A stretch of DNA of 64,000 nt from Oscillospiraceae bacterium (lineage in GTDB: Bacteria > Bacillota > Clostridia > Oscillospirales > Oscillospiraceae), in NCBI GenBank assembly GCA_017430455.1, contig JAFRMX010000013.1:1-64000 (forward strand). Reading direction: 5' to 3'. Below the pieces are notes generated by a model, which saw nothing but the letters and a program-made list of their open reading frames with translations, was not told where the DNA came from and did no database searches. The position numbers were made by a program, and so were the translations under genes. Below are positions 39,867 to 49,017 of the stretch, piece by piece. The number at the start of each line of letters is the position of its first letter. The stretch's first letter is position 1.

Positions 39867-40739
39867 ATGTCTGAAACAAAGCTTCAGTCTCTTCTGGAAG
39901 AGGACCGTGAGATGATCATGGGAAATCTCTCCAAGGACCGCTCACCGGAAGCTTCACAGAATGTGCTTGAGAAAGCTCTTGACCGCCTGCTGTACCGTTT
40001 TCTTGAAAAAGAAAATGACGAGGCTGTCATAGGAGCTGCCCGCACGGCTTTGCTCGGGATCAGATACTCTCTTCCTTTTCTCTGTTCCGCATCTGAAGTC
40101 AGGGAGTGGAAGCTGTCTGTCTCTGATGGGAAGAAGAAAAAGAAACTGAGACCCATTGGACTGATACTGCTGATTATCGGTCTTGTTCTCGTGCTCATAT
40201 TTGAGGCTCTGCTTCTCGGTTCGGGCAAAGAAGCGGATACACTGTTCTATGTCCTTCCTGCTGCAGGAGCTCTGTTTCTTCTGGGAGCGGGGCTTTTGCT
40301 GATAAAGCCGGCAGTCGGTGAAGATGCGAAGAAAAAGCACGAAATCCTGACGGATTCCCAAAACATCTGGCATACACTTACCGGTGCTGTTCTTATAGCG
40401 GATAATCAGATAAAGGAGGCCTCGGAGTTTTCTGCCACAGCTTCAGGAAAGCAGAAGATCGATTTCTCCCTTACCAAGGATGAAACAGAGCTGTTTTCTT
40501 CTCTTCTTGAAGCTGCTTACGCAAGGAGAAATGCCGCAGACGGCTCGGACAGTGAAGAACTGATATCCGATATAAACTATTATCTGCATACAAGAGGCGT
40601 CGAAACCGAGGACTGCTCAAAGGAAAACGAGAAGCGCTTCGAGCTGCTTCCCGCCCGAAGGTCCGGAACAATTCGCCCAGCGCTGGTCAGCAACGGAAAA
40701 CTATTGAAGAAAGGCCTGGCCTCTGTATCAGAGGGATAA
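39867..40739 (+). CDS. Two-helix membrane protein paired with Hsp70-like ATPase
   Basis: 290 aa. Start ATG 39867 with AAGGAG. Soluble helical N-terminus (~1-90), then two membrane helices, LRPIGLILLIIGLVLVLIFE and FYVLPAAGALFLLGAGLLLI (~93-115, ~127-147), then a cytoplasmic helical domain (KHEILTDSQNIWHTLTGAVL; IDFSLTKDETELFSSLLEAA) and a C-terminal strand region. No family recognised. It precedes the ATPase gene by seven bases, so the two very likely act together, perhaps as membrane scaffold and ATPase. Confidence 0.7.
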   Translation: MSETKLQSLLEEDREMIMGNLSKDRSPEASQNVLEKALDRLLYRFLEKENDEAVIGAARTALLGIRYSLPFLCSASEVREWKLSVSDGKKKKKLRPIGLILLIIGLVLVLIFEALLLGSGKEADTLFYVLPAAGALFLLGAGLLLIKPAVGEDAKKKHEILTDSQNIWHTLTGAVLIADNQIKEASEFSATASGKQKIDFSLTKDETELFSSLLEAAYARRNAADGSDSEELISDINYYLHTRGVETEDCSKENEKRFELLPARRSGTIRPALVSNGKLLKKGLASVSEG

Positions 40740-40746
40740 TAAAGAT

Positions 40747-42657
40747 ATGGAAAGGTATTTCGGATTTGATCTCGGCGACGCCGAAAGCGCCGTCGCCCGC
40801 CTCAGCAAAGACAGCCGTTCCCTGCCCGAGATAATCCCCATAAAAGATGCCGGAAACTTCATTACGGCCTATGCGAGACTGCTGAGCGGAGATCTGCTTA
40901 TCGGGGAGAGCGCCTGTTATAATGTCAACGCTGTTACGAGAAGCATCCGCTTTAAAAGCCGTTTTCTTACGGATCCTGAGAGTGAAAAAGACGTTAAATG
41001 CTTTGCTGCCGGTGTTTTGGGTGAACTGTATTCAAACGGCGACCTGATCAAGGACGAAGACTGCTGTTTCTACATAGGCTGCCCTGCCGGGTGGGACAAA
41101 ACCGCAAGGGAACGCTACCGCAAGATATTTGAGGATACGGGTTACCCTCCCGCGAGGATAATCTCAGAGTCTAGAGCAGCGCTTATAAGCGCCTGCCAGT
41201 CAAAGCATCTTCAGGTAGGCTATGACATTCTTTCAAAGCCTGTTCTCGTCGTTGATATAGGCTCCTCCACCACAGACTTCGCTTATATCATGGGCGGACA
41301 CGAGGTGGAATTGCAGACAGCCGGTGAGGTGAGTTTAGGCGGAGGAATAATGGATGAGATCCTGCTTGAAAAATGTGTACGCCAGAGTCCTGAAGAGAAA
41401 CAGATCCGCCGAATATTTGATGCGAGCCCTGCCTGGAAAAATTACTGCGAATTTGCTGCCAGAAGGCTGAAGGAAAAGTACTTTTCGGATGAGGAATATT
41501 GGCAGACAAACGATTGCTGCAAAACAGTCTCCATACTGTATGACGAACCTGTAAAGCTGACTCTCCGCATAGATCCTGAATCAGCTGAGCAGCTGCTTCT
41601 GAAAGGAGTCCGTCAGTTAGGCGGGAAATCCTTCCGTGATGTCTTCTGCAGGAGCCTCAAGGAAGTCAAAAACAAAATCCATGGGCAGACTCCGGAACTT
41701 CTCTTCCTGACCGGCGGAGTTTCAAAACTGAAGGATATCCGCGATTGGTGCAGCGACATTTTCCCCGAGAGTGTCATAATCGCAGGTGCAGAGCCTGAGT
41801 TTTCTGTCGCCAGAGGGCTTGCCCAGAGCGGAAGAATAGACGCGGAGCTCCGCGATTTCAGAAAAGAGGTTGCGGATCTCACCGAGTCAAGCATCATAGA
41901 GAAGATAGTGGCGGAGAGAATCGACGCTCTCTATGAGAATATGGTGAATACGCTTGTTGAACCTATGCTCCGCGACGTGGCTCTTCCAGCGTTTGACAAA
42001 TGGCGCAACGGGTCAATAAAGAAGCTCTCCGACATAGATCCGGTCCTACAGAAGAATATTGAGAGCTGGCTCCACACCGACAAAGCCCAAGAACTGCTCA
42101 TAAAACCGGTGGCAGAATGGCTCAAGCCTGTAGCTTATGAGATTGAAGAGCACACGATGCCCATATGCGTCAGGCATAATATACCTTATCGCTCAATGAG
42201 CCTCACATCTTACATGTCACTTTCAGACATAAACGTAAAGATAGACGCCAAAAATGTATTTGAGGTTGAGGCTATCACCTGGCTCATCAATGCGATAATC
42301 TCAGTTATAATAGGCCTTATATGCGGTGGAAGCGGAGTCGCGCTTATCTCAGGCGGCATAAGCGGTATAGTCGCAGGCACAGTCGTCTCTCTTCTGATAC
42401 TCCTGCTGGGGAAAAAGCAGATGCAGAAGCTGTTGATGGATATGAATATTCCCGTCCCGTTACGTAAAATGACTTCAGCTTCTTACCTTGAATCGAGGAT
42501 AGAAAAGCTCTCTTCACAAGTCAAGGCCAACTTCTATGAAAACCTTGAAAACGAGAAAAACGAAGAGATTTCTGCACGAATGGTATCCCAGATCTCCGAG
42601 CAGATTGAACAATTCCTGACAAAGATGGCAGAGATAGTGGAAATTCCTTTGGATTGA
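40747..42657 (+). CDS. Hsp70/actin-like ATPase with C-terminal membrane segment
   Basis: 636 aa. RYFGFDLGDAESAVARLSKD is the phosphate-1 region, PVLVVDIGSSTTDFAY the phosphate-2, SLGGGIMD the connect, LLFLTGGVSKLKDI the adenosine motif: an Hsp70-class nucleotide-binding domain of ~380 residues. There is no ordinary peptide-binding domain. Instead a helical region (~390-510) leads to WLINAIISVIIGLICGGSGV and VAGTVVSLLILLLG, two Gly-rich hydrophobic segments, then a helical tail. A DnaK-like role is unlikely; a membrane-linked remodelling or shape/cargo function is possible. Neighbour is the two-helix protein just upstream. Confidence 0.8.
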   Translation: MERYFGFDLGDAESAVARLSKDSRSLPEIIPIKDAGNFITAYARLLSGDLLIGESACYNVNAVTRSIRFKSRFLTDPESEKDVKCFAAGVLGELYSNGDLIKDEDCCFYIGCPAGWDKTARERYRKIFEDTGYPPARIISESRAALISACQSKHLQVGYDILSKPVLVVDIGSSTTDFAYIMGGHEVELQTAGEVSLGGGIMDEILLEKCVRQSPEEKQIRRIFDASPAWKNYCEFAARRLKEKYFSDEEYWQTNDCCKTVSILYDEPVKLTLRIDPESAEQLLLKGVRQLGGKSFRDVFCRSLKEVKNKIHGQTPELLFLTGGVSKLKDIRDWCSDIFPESVIIAGAEPEFSVARGLAQSGRIDAELRDFRKEVADLTESSIIEKIVAERIDALYENMVNTLVEPMLRDVALPAFDKWRNGSIKKLSDIDPVLQKNIESWLHTDKAQELLIKPVAEWLKPVAYEIEEHTMPICVRHNIPYRSMSLTSYMSLSDINVKIDAKNVFEVEAITWLINAIISVIIGLICGGSGVALISGGISGIVAGTVVSLLILLLGKKQMQKLLMDMNIPVPLRKMTSASYLESRIEKLSSQVKANFYENLENEKNEEISARMVSQISEQIEQFLTKMAEIVEIPLD

Positions 42658-42665
42658 CCGCTCCA

Positions 42666-42717
42666 AATAAAACAAAAACAGGACCCGCTCCCTTTGGAGC
42701 AGGTCCTTTGTTTTATT
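42666..42717. terminator. Bidirectional terminator between convergent genes
   Basis: AATAAAACAAA..AGGACC..CTCC pairs with GGAG..GGTCCT..TTTTATT; it overlaps the last codon of the NYN gene. Confidence 0.8.
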
Positions 42718-43501
42718 GCAGGCACTGATATGAAAGGATCGCGCCTGCGGCTTTTCCGACTTCTTTTTTCATTTTGTATTTCTGGGGAAAAGCGCTTATC
42801 AGAACCGAGAGTTTAGAGTAGCCGTAGGTACGTGCGTCAAAGTCGGGTTTGGCTCGCTTCAGGAACTGACCGGCGAAGCTTACGAAAGCATACCCTTCTT
42901 CATCCTGATATTTATCCCAGGCTGTTCGGAGCAGAGAATGGATCTCGCTGATATCCTCAGCCTTTGCTACCGCCTCATCCTCATCTTTCTGCCGCTTTGT
43001 TTTATGGGTCTTTCCGCTCTTGGAAACAGTCTGTGTCTTCTCCGATACCGCAGGAGCAGCCACGGGAACCTTCAGATTTTCCAGATAGATAAACTCGTCA
43101 CAGCTCTTTCTGAACGATTCCGGAGTTTTCTTCTCTCCTACCCCGATGACATACACGCCTTTTTCCCTGAGATGTATAGCAAGCGGGGTATAGTCGCTGT
43201 CGCTTGCCACTATGACAAATGCGTCATATATATCCTCATGCATGAGCTCAATCGTATCTATTACCAAGGCCATATCCGTGGCATTTTTCCCGGAAACGTA
43301 ATCAAACTGCTGCTCAGCCTTAATGGCAAGACGCTTTATCTCACCTTCCCAGCGCTTGAGGGATTCCTTTTTCCAGTTGCCGTAAGCTCTCTTGACTACT
43401 ATTCTCCCGAGAGTATTGACTTCCTGTATGACCGCTTCAAGTTTTGCTAATTGCGTATTGTCCGCGTCTATCAGCATTGCAATCTTCTGTAAATTTTCCA
43501 T
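42713..43501 (-). CDS. NYN-domain protein with LOTUS/OST-HTH C-terminus
   Basis: 262 aa. NYN (PIN-like) nuclease domain: QKIAMLIDADNTQLAKLEAV with DADN acidic residues, NATDMALVIDTIELMHEDIY, FVIVASDSDYTPLAIHLREK with the conserved Asp pair. A basic linker (KSGKTHKTKRQKDEDEAV) joins it to an OST-HTH/LOTUS domain (SEIHSLLRTAWDKYQDEEGY; FDARTYGYSKLSVLISAFPQ), which binds RNA in eukaryotes. The pairing points to a ribonuclease; targets unknown. Confidence 0.9.
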   Translation of the reverse strand: MENLQKIAMLIDADNTQLAKLEAVIQEVNTLGRIVVKRAYGNWKKESLKRWEGEIKRLAIKAEQQFDYVSGKNATDMALVIDTIELMHEDIYDAFVIVASDSDYTPLAIHLREKGVYVIGVGEKKTPESFRKSCDEFIYLENLKVPVAAPAVSEKTQTVSKSGKTHKTKRQKDEDEAVAKAEDISEIHSLLRTAWDKYQDEEGYAFVSFAGQFLKRAKPDFDARTYGYSKLSVLISAFPQKYKMKKEVGKAAGAILSYQCLQ

Positions 43502-43655
43502 TATTCCAAAGTATCCTTTGCAATTGCTTTTTTTATTATTATATTCGCTATGTCAAGCCGTTTCCCCATTTGATTTTCGCCCCGGTGTGTGATACAGTTT
43601 CATAAACAATATTGTAACTTTTAAGCCGGGCGCTCTACCCAAATATAAAAGTGTA

Positions 43656-43664
43656 TGCTATAAT
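43656..43664 (+). promoter_or_regulatory. Extended -10 promoter of two-component operon
   Basis: TGCTATAAT (extended -10, TGn plus TATAAT) 52 bases before the response-regulator start; no good -35. Confidence 0.6.
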
Positions 43665-43716
43665 TATTTAATAAAGAAGTACAGTAAATAGAATATATCA
43701 GTGAGGAACCGCAGTT

Positions 43717-44406
43717 ATGAAGAAAATACTTGTAATGGAAGACGAGGCAAATATTCGCAGTTTTGTTGTAATCAATCTGAAACGCAGCGGTTATGAGCCG
43801 ATTGAAGCATCAACAGGCGAGGAGGCAATGGCACAGATACAGACCAATCCCGATATCTGTATGGCTCTTCTCGATGTCATGCTCCCGGATATAGACGGTT
43901 TCGAAGTATGCAGGCGTATCAGGGCGACCGGCTCCAAAATGGGTATAATAATGCTGTCCGCAAAAAGCCAGGAAATTGATAAGGTAACTGGCCTCATGAT
44001 GGGAGCCGATGACTATGTTACAAAGCCTTTTTCTCCAGCCGAACTTACAGCGAGAGTTGATGCACTTTACCGGCGCCTGAACCCGGAGGAATCGGACAAC
44101 TCCGGTGTAGAAATTACCAGCGGTCCGTTTGTTCTCAACGTCAGGAACCGCACCCTTGAGAAAAACGGGACCAGACTCAAACTCACACAGATAGAGTATC
44201 TGCTGATGAAGCTTTTCATGGAAAACCCCGGCAAGGCTATGTCAAGAGAAGAGATCCTCCATGCTGTCTGGGGTTATGATTTTGCTGGAGAGCTCAAAAC
44301 GGTAGATGTAAATATGCGGAGGCTCCGCATCAAGATAGAAAAGGATCCTACCGATCCTGAGTACCTGACTACCGTATGGGGATACGGTTATAAATGGGGC
44401 TACTGA
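43717..44406 (+). CDS. OmpR-family response regulator
   Basis: 229 aa. Receiver: MKKILVMEDEANIRSFVVIN with acidic pair, LLDVMLPDIDGFEVC with the phosphorylated Asp, LSAKSQEIDKVTGL and TKPFSPAEL. C-terminal winged helix: LTQIEYLLMKLFMENPGKAM, VDVNMRRLRIKIEKDPTDPE and VWGYGYKWGY. Pairs with the sensor kinase gene 18 bases downstream. It is followed by DUF1385 and prmC genes, giving no hint of the stimulus. Confidence 0.95.
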   Translation: MKKILVMEDEANIRSFVVINLKRSGYEPIEASTGEEAMAQIQTNPDICMALLDVMLPDIDGFEVCRRIRATGSKMGIIMLSAKSQEIDKVTGLMMGADDYVTKPFSPAELTARVDALYRRLNPEESDNSGVEITSGPFVLNVRNRTLEKNGTRLKLTQIEYLLMKLFMENPGKAMSREEILHAVWGYDFAGELKTVDVNMRRLRIKIEKDPTDPEYLTTVWGYGYKWGY

Positions 44407-44424
44407 AACAGATAAAGAAATCCG

Positions 44425-45453
44425 GTGACCGGTCTGATGTGGGATAAGATCCGAAAAAGTTTAAGGCTTCAGCTCTTTCTTTCAAGCATTGCTGCCGTTG
44501 TTTTTCTTCTGCTGGGTATTAAATTCCTTACAGATGACTTAAAATTTGCATCAATACTGATGTTTGTACCTGTGGGAGCTTATCTGATCTGCGTGAATTT
44601 CTGGTTCATAAAGTCTGTTCTGGCCCCAATAGCAAAGATGACGGATTTTGCCGGAAAGATCGCCGAAGGAAGTTACGGCATACAGAGCGATGAGCCTACC
44701 GATAACGAGATAGGCGTACTCACCTCCGAAATCAACAGTATGTCCGAAAAAATAGCCGAGTCTGACAAGACCCGGACTGATTTTGTGTCCCAGGTCTCTC
44801 ACGAGCTGCGGACTCCTCTGACAGCCATAACCGGCTGGAGCGAGACTATCGCCTTCGATCCGACTCTGGATGAGGATTCACGCAAAGGGATCCAGATCAT
44901 TTCCAGCGAGGCCGAGAGGCTCACCTCAATGGTCACCGAGCTTCTTGACTATACAAGGATACAGGACGGCAGATTCAGCGTTAATATTGAATCTGTCGAT
45001 ATTGCGGCGCTCCTTGAGGACGCTATTTTCACATATAATGAGCTATTCAGGCAGGCCGGGGTCACGGTAGAATACAGTGAATGCGACGAGGAGATACCTC
45101 CTATTCCCGGCGACTCAGTAAGGCTCAAGCAGGTTCTCCTAAATATATTCGATAACGCGATAAAACACGGCGGGGACGGCAAAAAGATAGATGCTCTGTT
45201 GCGTTACGATGAAGAAAACGCGATCATTGTCATAAGAGACTACGGTCGGGGCATACCCGAGGATGAGCTCCCGCATGTTAAGGAGAAGTTCTACAAGGGC
45301 AGCTCCAAAGACAGGGGCACCGGTATCGGCCTTGCCGTATGTGACGAGATCATATCTCTTCATGACGGATCTCTTGAGATAGATAACGCTGTCGGTGGCG
45401 GCTGCTGTGTCGTCATCCGGCTTCCAGTAAAGGATAAAAATGCCAGACAATAA
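44425..45453 (+). CDS. Sensor histidine kinase
   Basis: 342 aa. Two membrane helices near 14-32 and 38-62 with almost no outside loop, a HAMP-like region, then HisKA VSQVSHELRTPLTAITGWSE (His phosphorylation site), N box LNIFDNAIKH, G boxes RDYGRGIPEDE and GTGIGLAVCDEI. The tiny periplasmic part suggests sensing of a membrane signal. Start is GTG 44425 or ATG 44437; no SD decides. It overlaps the DUF1385 gene by 14 bases. Confidence 0.93.
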   Translation: MTGLMWDKIRKSLRLQLFLSSIAAVVFLLLGIKFLTDDLKFASILMFVPVGAYLICVNFWFIKSVLAPIAKMTDFAGKIAEGSYGIQSDEPTDNEIGVLTSEINSMSEKIAESDKTRTDFVSQVSHELRTPLTAITGWSETIAFDPTLDEDSRKGIQIISSEAERLTSMVTELLDYTRIQDGRFSVNIESVDIAALLEDAIFTYNELFRQAGVTVEYSECDEEIPPIPGDSVRLKQVLLNIFDNAIKHGGDGKKIDALLRYDEENAIIVIRDYGRGIPEDELPHVKEKFYKGSSKDRGTGIGLAVCDEIISLHDGSLEIDNAVGGGCCVVIRLPVKDKNARQ

Positions 45454-46399
45454 AGAAATTATTCAGAATTCATGCTCCTTTCGGACATCGATCGGAGGGC
45501 AGGCCCTTATAGAGGGAATACTGATGCGCGGTCCGAAAAAGCAGGCCATAGTCTGTCGTACAAAAGACGGCCTCATTGAAAAAACCGAAGACCGAAAATT
45601 TATAAAAGACAGATATCCTGTGCTCGGATGGCCGTTTGTCAGAGGATGTGCCGCATTTATTGGCTCGCTTGTCAAAGGTATGCAGGCTCTCACCTATTCG
45701 GCAGATCTGATTCCTGCTGAAGAGCAGGGCGAGCCAGACAAATTTGATGCCTGGGTGGAAAAACACTTTGAGGCTGAAAAAGCTCAGAAGATAATTATCG
45801 GTGCTGCCGTTGTAATGGGCATTGCTCTTGCACTTTTCCTGTTTATTTTCCTGCCGAGCTTCATCATCGGTTTTATCTCCCCTGTCAAGGACAAAATGGT
45901 TCTCAGAAATCTTTGTGAAGGCCTTGTCAGGATCATCATTCTTCTGGTTTACATGAAGCTCACTACTCTCTCTCCCGACGTAAAGAGACTTTTTTCATAT
46001 CACGGCGCTGAGCACAAAACCATTTTCTGCTACGAGCACGGCAAAGAGCTCTCTGTTGACAATGTCAGATTGGAATCCCGGTTTCATCCCCGTTGCGGTA
46101 CCAGCTTTCTTCTTGTTGTCGTTGTTGTAAGCATACTGGTAAACTCGGCGGTCATTGAGTCAAACACCTATCTGAGGATGCTGTATCACCTTGCTCTTCT
46201 GCCTGTCGTGGTCGGCATAAGCTATGAAATAAACCGCTGGTGCGGCGCGCATGACAATGTACTGTCCAATGTAATCTCTGCTCCCGGGAAATGGCTGCAG
46301 AGAATAACGACTGCCGAACCTGATGACGGGATGATTGAATGCGCTATTCGTGCGCTCGAGCTCGTGATTCCGGAAGAAAGAGGCAGCGATGCCTGGTAA
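45440..46399 (+). CDS. DUF1385 (YqhQ-like) membrane protein
   Basis: 319 aa. IGGQALIEGILMRGPKKQAI is the family's opening, LGWPFVRGCAAFIGSLVKGM follows, then membrane segments (VVMGIALALFLFIFLPSFII) and the conserved YHGAEHKTIFCYEHGKELSV, SRFHPRCGTSFLLVVVVVSI, with GISYEINRW near the end. His/Glu/Cys-rich HGAEHK motif looks catalytic or metal binding but the role is unknown. It precedes prmC, as in many Clostridia. Confidence 0.93.
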   Translation: MPDNKEIIQNSCSFRTSIGGQALIEGILMRGPKKQAIVCRTKDGLIEKTEDRKFIKDRYPVLGWPFVRGCAAFIGSLVKGMQALTYSADLIPAEEQGEPDKFDAWVEKHFEAEKAQKIIIGAAVVMGIALALFLFIFLPSFIIGFISPVKDKMVLRNLCEGLVRIIILLVYMKLTTLSPDVKRLFSYHGAEHKTIFCYEHGKELSVDNVRLESRFHPRCGTSFLLVVVVVSILVNSAVIESNTYLRMLYHLALLPVVVGISYEINRWCGAHDNVLSNVISAPGKWLQRITTAEPDDGMIECAIRALELVIPEERGSDAW

Positions 46400-46405
46400 A
46401 CAAAG

Positions 46406-47275
46406 ATGCTGAAGACTTACAACGAAATCTATCTTTCGGCCAGAAACGCTCTCCGCCAGGGGGGTGTAGAGGCTTATGCCCTTGAAGCAAAGATACTTGT
46501 CGCTTCAGCAGCAGGCAAAACTACAGGAAGGCTTTTGCGGGATTTAAATCTCTATACTTCCGAAGAATGCGCTCTGAAGACTGAAGAATATGTCAACCGC
46601 CGTCTTGCCGGGGAACCTGTCGCTTATATTACAAGGTCTTGGGAGTTTTACGGTCTTCCGATGTATGTGACTTCCGATGTCCTCATTCCGAGAATAGATA
46701 CCGAGGTCCTTATAGACGCCGCAAAAGATCTGCTTCTTGGAAGGAAAATGAACGCAAAAGTTCTGGATCTGTGTTGCGGGAGCGGATGCATAGCATGCGC
46801 TGTAGGTCATGAGTTTCCCGCAACAACGGTGTTTGCCGTCGATAACAGCCCGAGCGCTCTCCAGGTCTGCAGAAAAAATATTGCTGATAACCGAATGCAG
46901 AATCATATATTTACAATGCAGGCAGATGCTCTCGGTTTCCCCCCTGTGAGCTTGAATTCCTTTGATCTCATCTTATGCAATCCGCCCTATGTTCCTACGG
47001 AGGAGATCAAGACTTTGGACATTTCTGTCAGAAATTATGAGCCGCTGTCCGCCCTCGACGGCGGAGAAGACGGTCTGAAATTCTACAGAGCTATACTCAA
47101 GTACTGGAAGTCTGTCCTGCGTCCCGGCGGACATATCATGTTCGAGGTCGGCGAAGACCAGGCTCAGAAGGTATGGAATCTTATGGAGAAGGAAGGCTTC
47201 TTCAATATGTACACCAGGACCGATACACTGCATGTAGAGCGTGTAGTCGTGGGCAAGCTCGGCAACGAGTTTTAA
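46406..47275 (+). CDS. prmC: Release-factor glutamine methyltransferase PrmC
   Basis: 289 aa. VLDLCCGSGCIACAVGHEFP is motif I for SAM, LILCNPPYVPTEEI is the NPPY motif that methylates the GGQ glutamine of RF1/RF2. N-terminal helical domain present (NEIYLSARNALRQGGVEAYA). Full length. SD poor. Next gene downstream is recA. Confidence 0.95.
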   Translation: MLKTYNEIYLSARNALRQGGVEAYALEAKILVASAAGKTTGRLLRDLNLYTSEECALKTEEYVNRRLAGEPVAYITRSWEFYGLPMYVTSDVLIPRIDTEVLIDAAKDLLLGRKMNAKVLDLCCGSGCIACAVGHEFPATTVFAVDNSPSALQVCRKNIADNRMQNHIFTMQADALGFPPVSLNSFDLILCNPPYVPTEEIKTLDISVRNYEPLSALDGGEDGLKFYRAILKYWKSVLRPGGHIMFEVGEDQAQKVWNLMEKEGFFNMYTRTDTLHVERVVVGKLGNEF

Positions 47276-47305
47276 CGCAGTAAAAACAATAAGGAGATAA
47301 ATACT

Positions 47306-48409
47306 ATGGCAGAAAAGAAAAAGGCAGCTATTACTGTCCCCGGGCAGGCAAGCGATAAGAAGAAGGCGTTGGAGACAGCCTTAAGCCAGATAGAGAAAAA
47401 CTACGGCAAAGGCGCCATTATGCGCCTGGGTGATGATATTCCCGTTAATGTCGCTGCTCTTTCCACCGGTTCTCTCTCACTTGACCTTGCGCTCGGTATC
47501 GGCGGAATTCCCAAAGGCAGGATCATCGAGATCTTCGGGCCTGAAGCTTCAGGCAAAACGACTCTCGCCCTTCATGTCGTTGCCTCGGCCCAGAAAGAAG
47601 GCGGAGAGGCAGCTTATATAGATGTTGAGCACGCTCTCGAGCCTGCATATGCCAAGGCGCTCGGCGTTGATATTGACAGTCTTCTCATCTCCCAACCTGA
47701 TACAGGTGAGCAGGCGCTCGACATAGCCGAATCCCTGGTGAGGTCCGGAGCTGTTGATGTCATAGTCATTGACTCTGTTGCCGCCCTCATCCCAAGAGCC
47801 GAGCTTGAAGGCGAAGTCGGCGATACAGTAGTCGGAGCACTGGCCAGACTAATGTCACAGGCCATGAGAAGACTTGCCGGCGCCATTTCCAAAAACGGTG
47901 CAACGGTAATATTCATAAACCAGCTGAGGCAGAAGATCGGTGTCATGTACGGCAATCCCGAGACCACTCCCGGCGGACTTGCGCTCAAGTATTATTCATC
48001 TGTCAGAATAGATGTAAGACGTGTTGAGACTCTCAAAGGGCCAAACGGCCCAATAGGAAACAGGACTAAAGCCAAAGTCATAAAGAACAAGGTCGCCCCC
48101 CCCTTCAAAGAGGCAGAATTTGATATCATATACGGCAAAGGGATTTCATATATCGGCGAAGTGGTCGACCTCGGTGTCAAGCTTGAAATCATAGAAAAGT
48201 CAGGCGCCTGGTTCACCTGCGACGGTCAGCGTCTGCAGGGCAAAGATTCCGTTAAGGCATACCTCGAGGAGAATCCGGAGGTCTGTCAAAAGATCGCGGA
48301 TCAGATAATGGAGAGGCGCGAGGAGTTATTGAATCCTGCCATACGCAAGAGTGCTCCGATGACGAAAACAAAGGCTGTCGAAGTCACGGCAGACGATTTT
48401 GAAGGATGA
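47306..48409 (+). CDS. recA: Recombinase RecA
   Basis: 367 aa. [20 protein letters not shown] (Walker A), [20 protein letters not shown] (Walker B), [20 protein letters not shown] (L2 region). Catalyses strand exchange and LexA cleavage. AAGGAG upstream. Its stop overlaps the recX start. No SOS box was searched for in detail. Confidence 0.98.
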   Translation: MAEKKKAAITVPGQASDKKKALETALSQIEKNYGKGAIMRLGDDIPVNVAALSTGSLSLDLALGIGGIPKGRIIEIFGPEASGKTTLALHVVASAQKEGGEAAYIDVEHALEPAYAKALGVDIDSLLISQPDTGEQALDIAESLVRSGAVDVIVIDSVAALIPRAELEGEVGDTVVGALARLMSQAMRRLAGAISKNGATVIFINQLRQKIGVMYGNPETTPGGLALKYYSSVRIDVRRVETLKGPNGPIGNRTKAKVIKNKVAPPFKEAEFDIIYGKGISYIGEVVDLGVKLEIIEKSGAWFTCDGQRLQGKDSVKAYLEENPEVCQKIADQIMERREELLNPAIRKSAPMTKTKAVEVTADDFEG

Positions 48410-49017
48410 CAGTATTAAGCTTAAAGCTTAATGACCCTACCCATTATACAGTCACATTCGATAACGGCGCTCAGGTGCGCTCAACCCTGAACGCCGTTAC
48501 GGATTGTCGGATCTCCGAGGGAAAATGCCTCAGTCAGGATGAATACGACGGTTTTGTCTATGCTTCAGAGCGCAGCATGTGTATGGAGCATGCTGTGAGG
48601 CTTCTCAGTCTCAGGCCCATGTCCAGAAAAGAGCTCGCAAAAAAGCTTACAGAAAAAGGCGAAAACCGGGACATATCCGAGAATGTGTCGGAAAGAATGG
48701 CGGAGCTCGGGCTGATAGATGAGCTGAGTTATTCAGGAGCAGTTGTAAGACACTACGCTGAAAAAGGCTTCGGCAGATCGCGGATCATTTCCGAGCTTAT
48801 CCGAAGAGGCATTCCTCGCGATCTTTTTGAGGAAGCCTTAGAGGAGATGCCTGACCAGGAAGATAAAATCGACTCCTTTATCCGCAGAAGACTCACGGAT
48901 CCCGGTGACAGAAAAGAAATCAAAAAAATATCCGACGCTCTCTTCCGCAAAGGCTATTCATGGTCTGAGATAAGAGCGGCTTTTGAGCGTGTCGGTGAAG
49001 ATCTGAATGAATACTGA
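48406..49017 (+). CDS. recX: RecA regulator RecX
   Basis: 203 aa. [20 protein letters not shown] and [20 protein letters not shown] are the three-helix RecX repeats; [10 protein letters not shown] and [20 protein letters not shown] close it. It limits RecA filament growth. Start ATG overlaps the recA stop by 4 bases, and the end overlaps rimO by 11 bases, so recA-recX-rimO are coupled. Confidence 0.9.
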   Translation: MTVLSLKLNDPTHYTVTFDNGAQVRSTLNAVTDCRISEGKCLSQDEYDGFVYASERSMCMEHAVRLLSLRPMSRKELAKKLTEKGENRDISENVSERMAELGLIDELSYSGAVVRHYAEKGFGRSRIISELIRRGIPRDLFEEALEEMPDQEDKIDSFIRRRLTDPGDRKEIKKISDALFRKGYSWSEIRAAFERVGEDLNEY

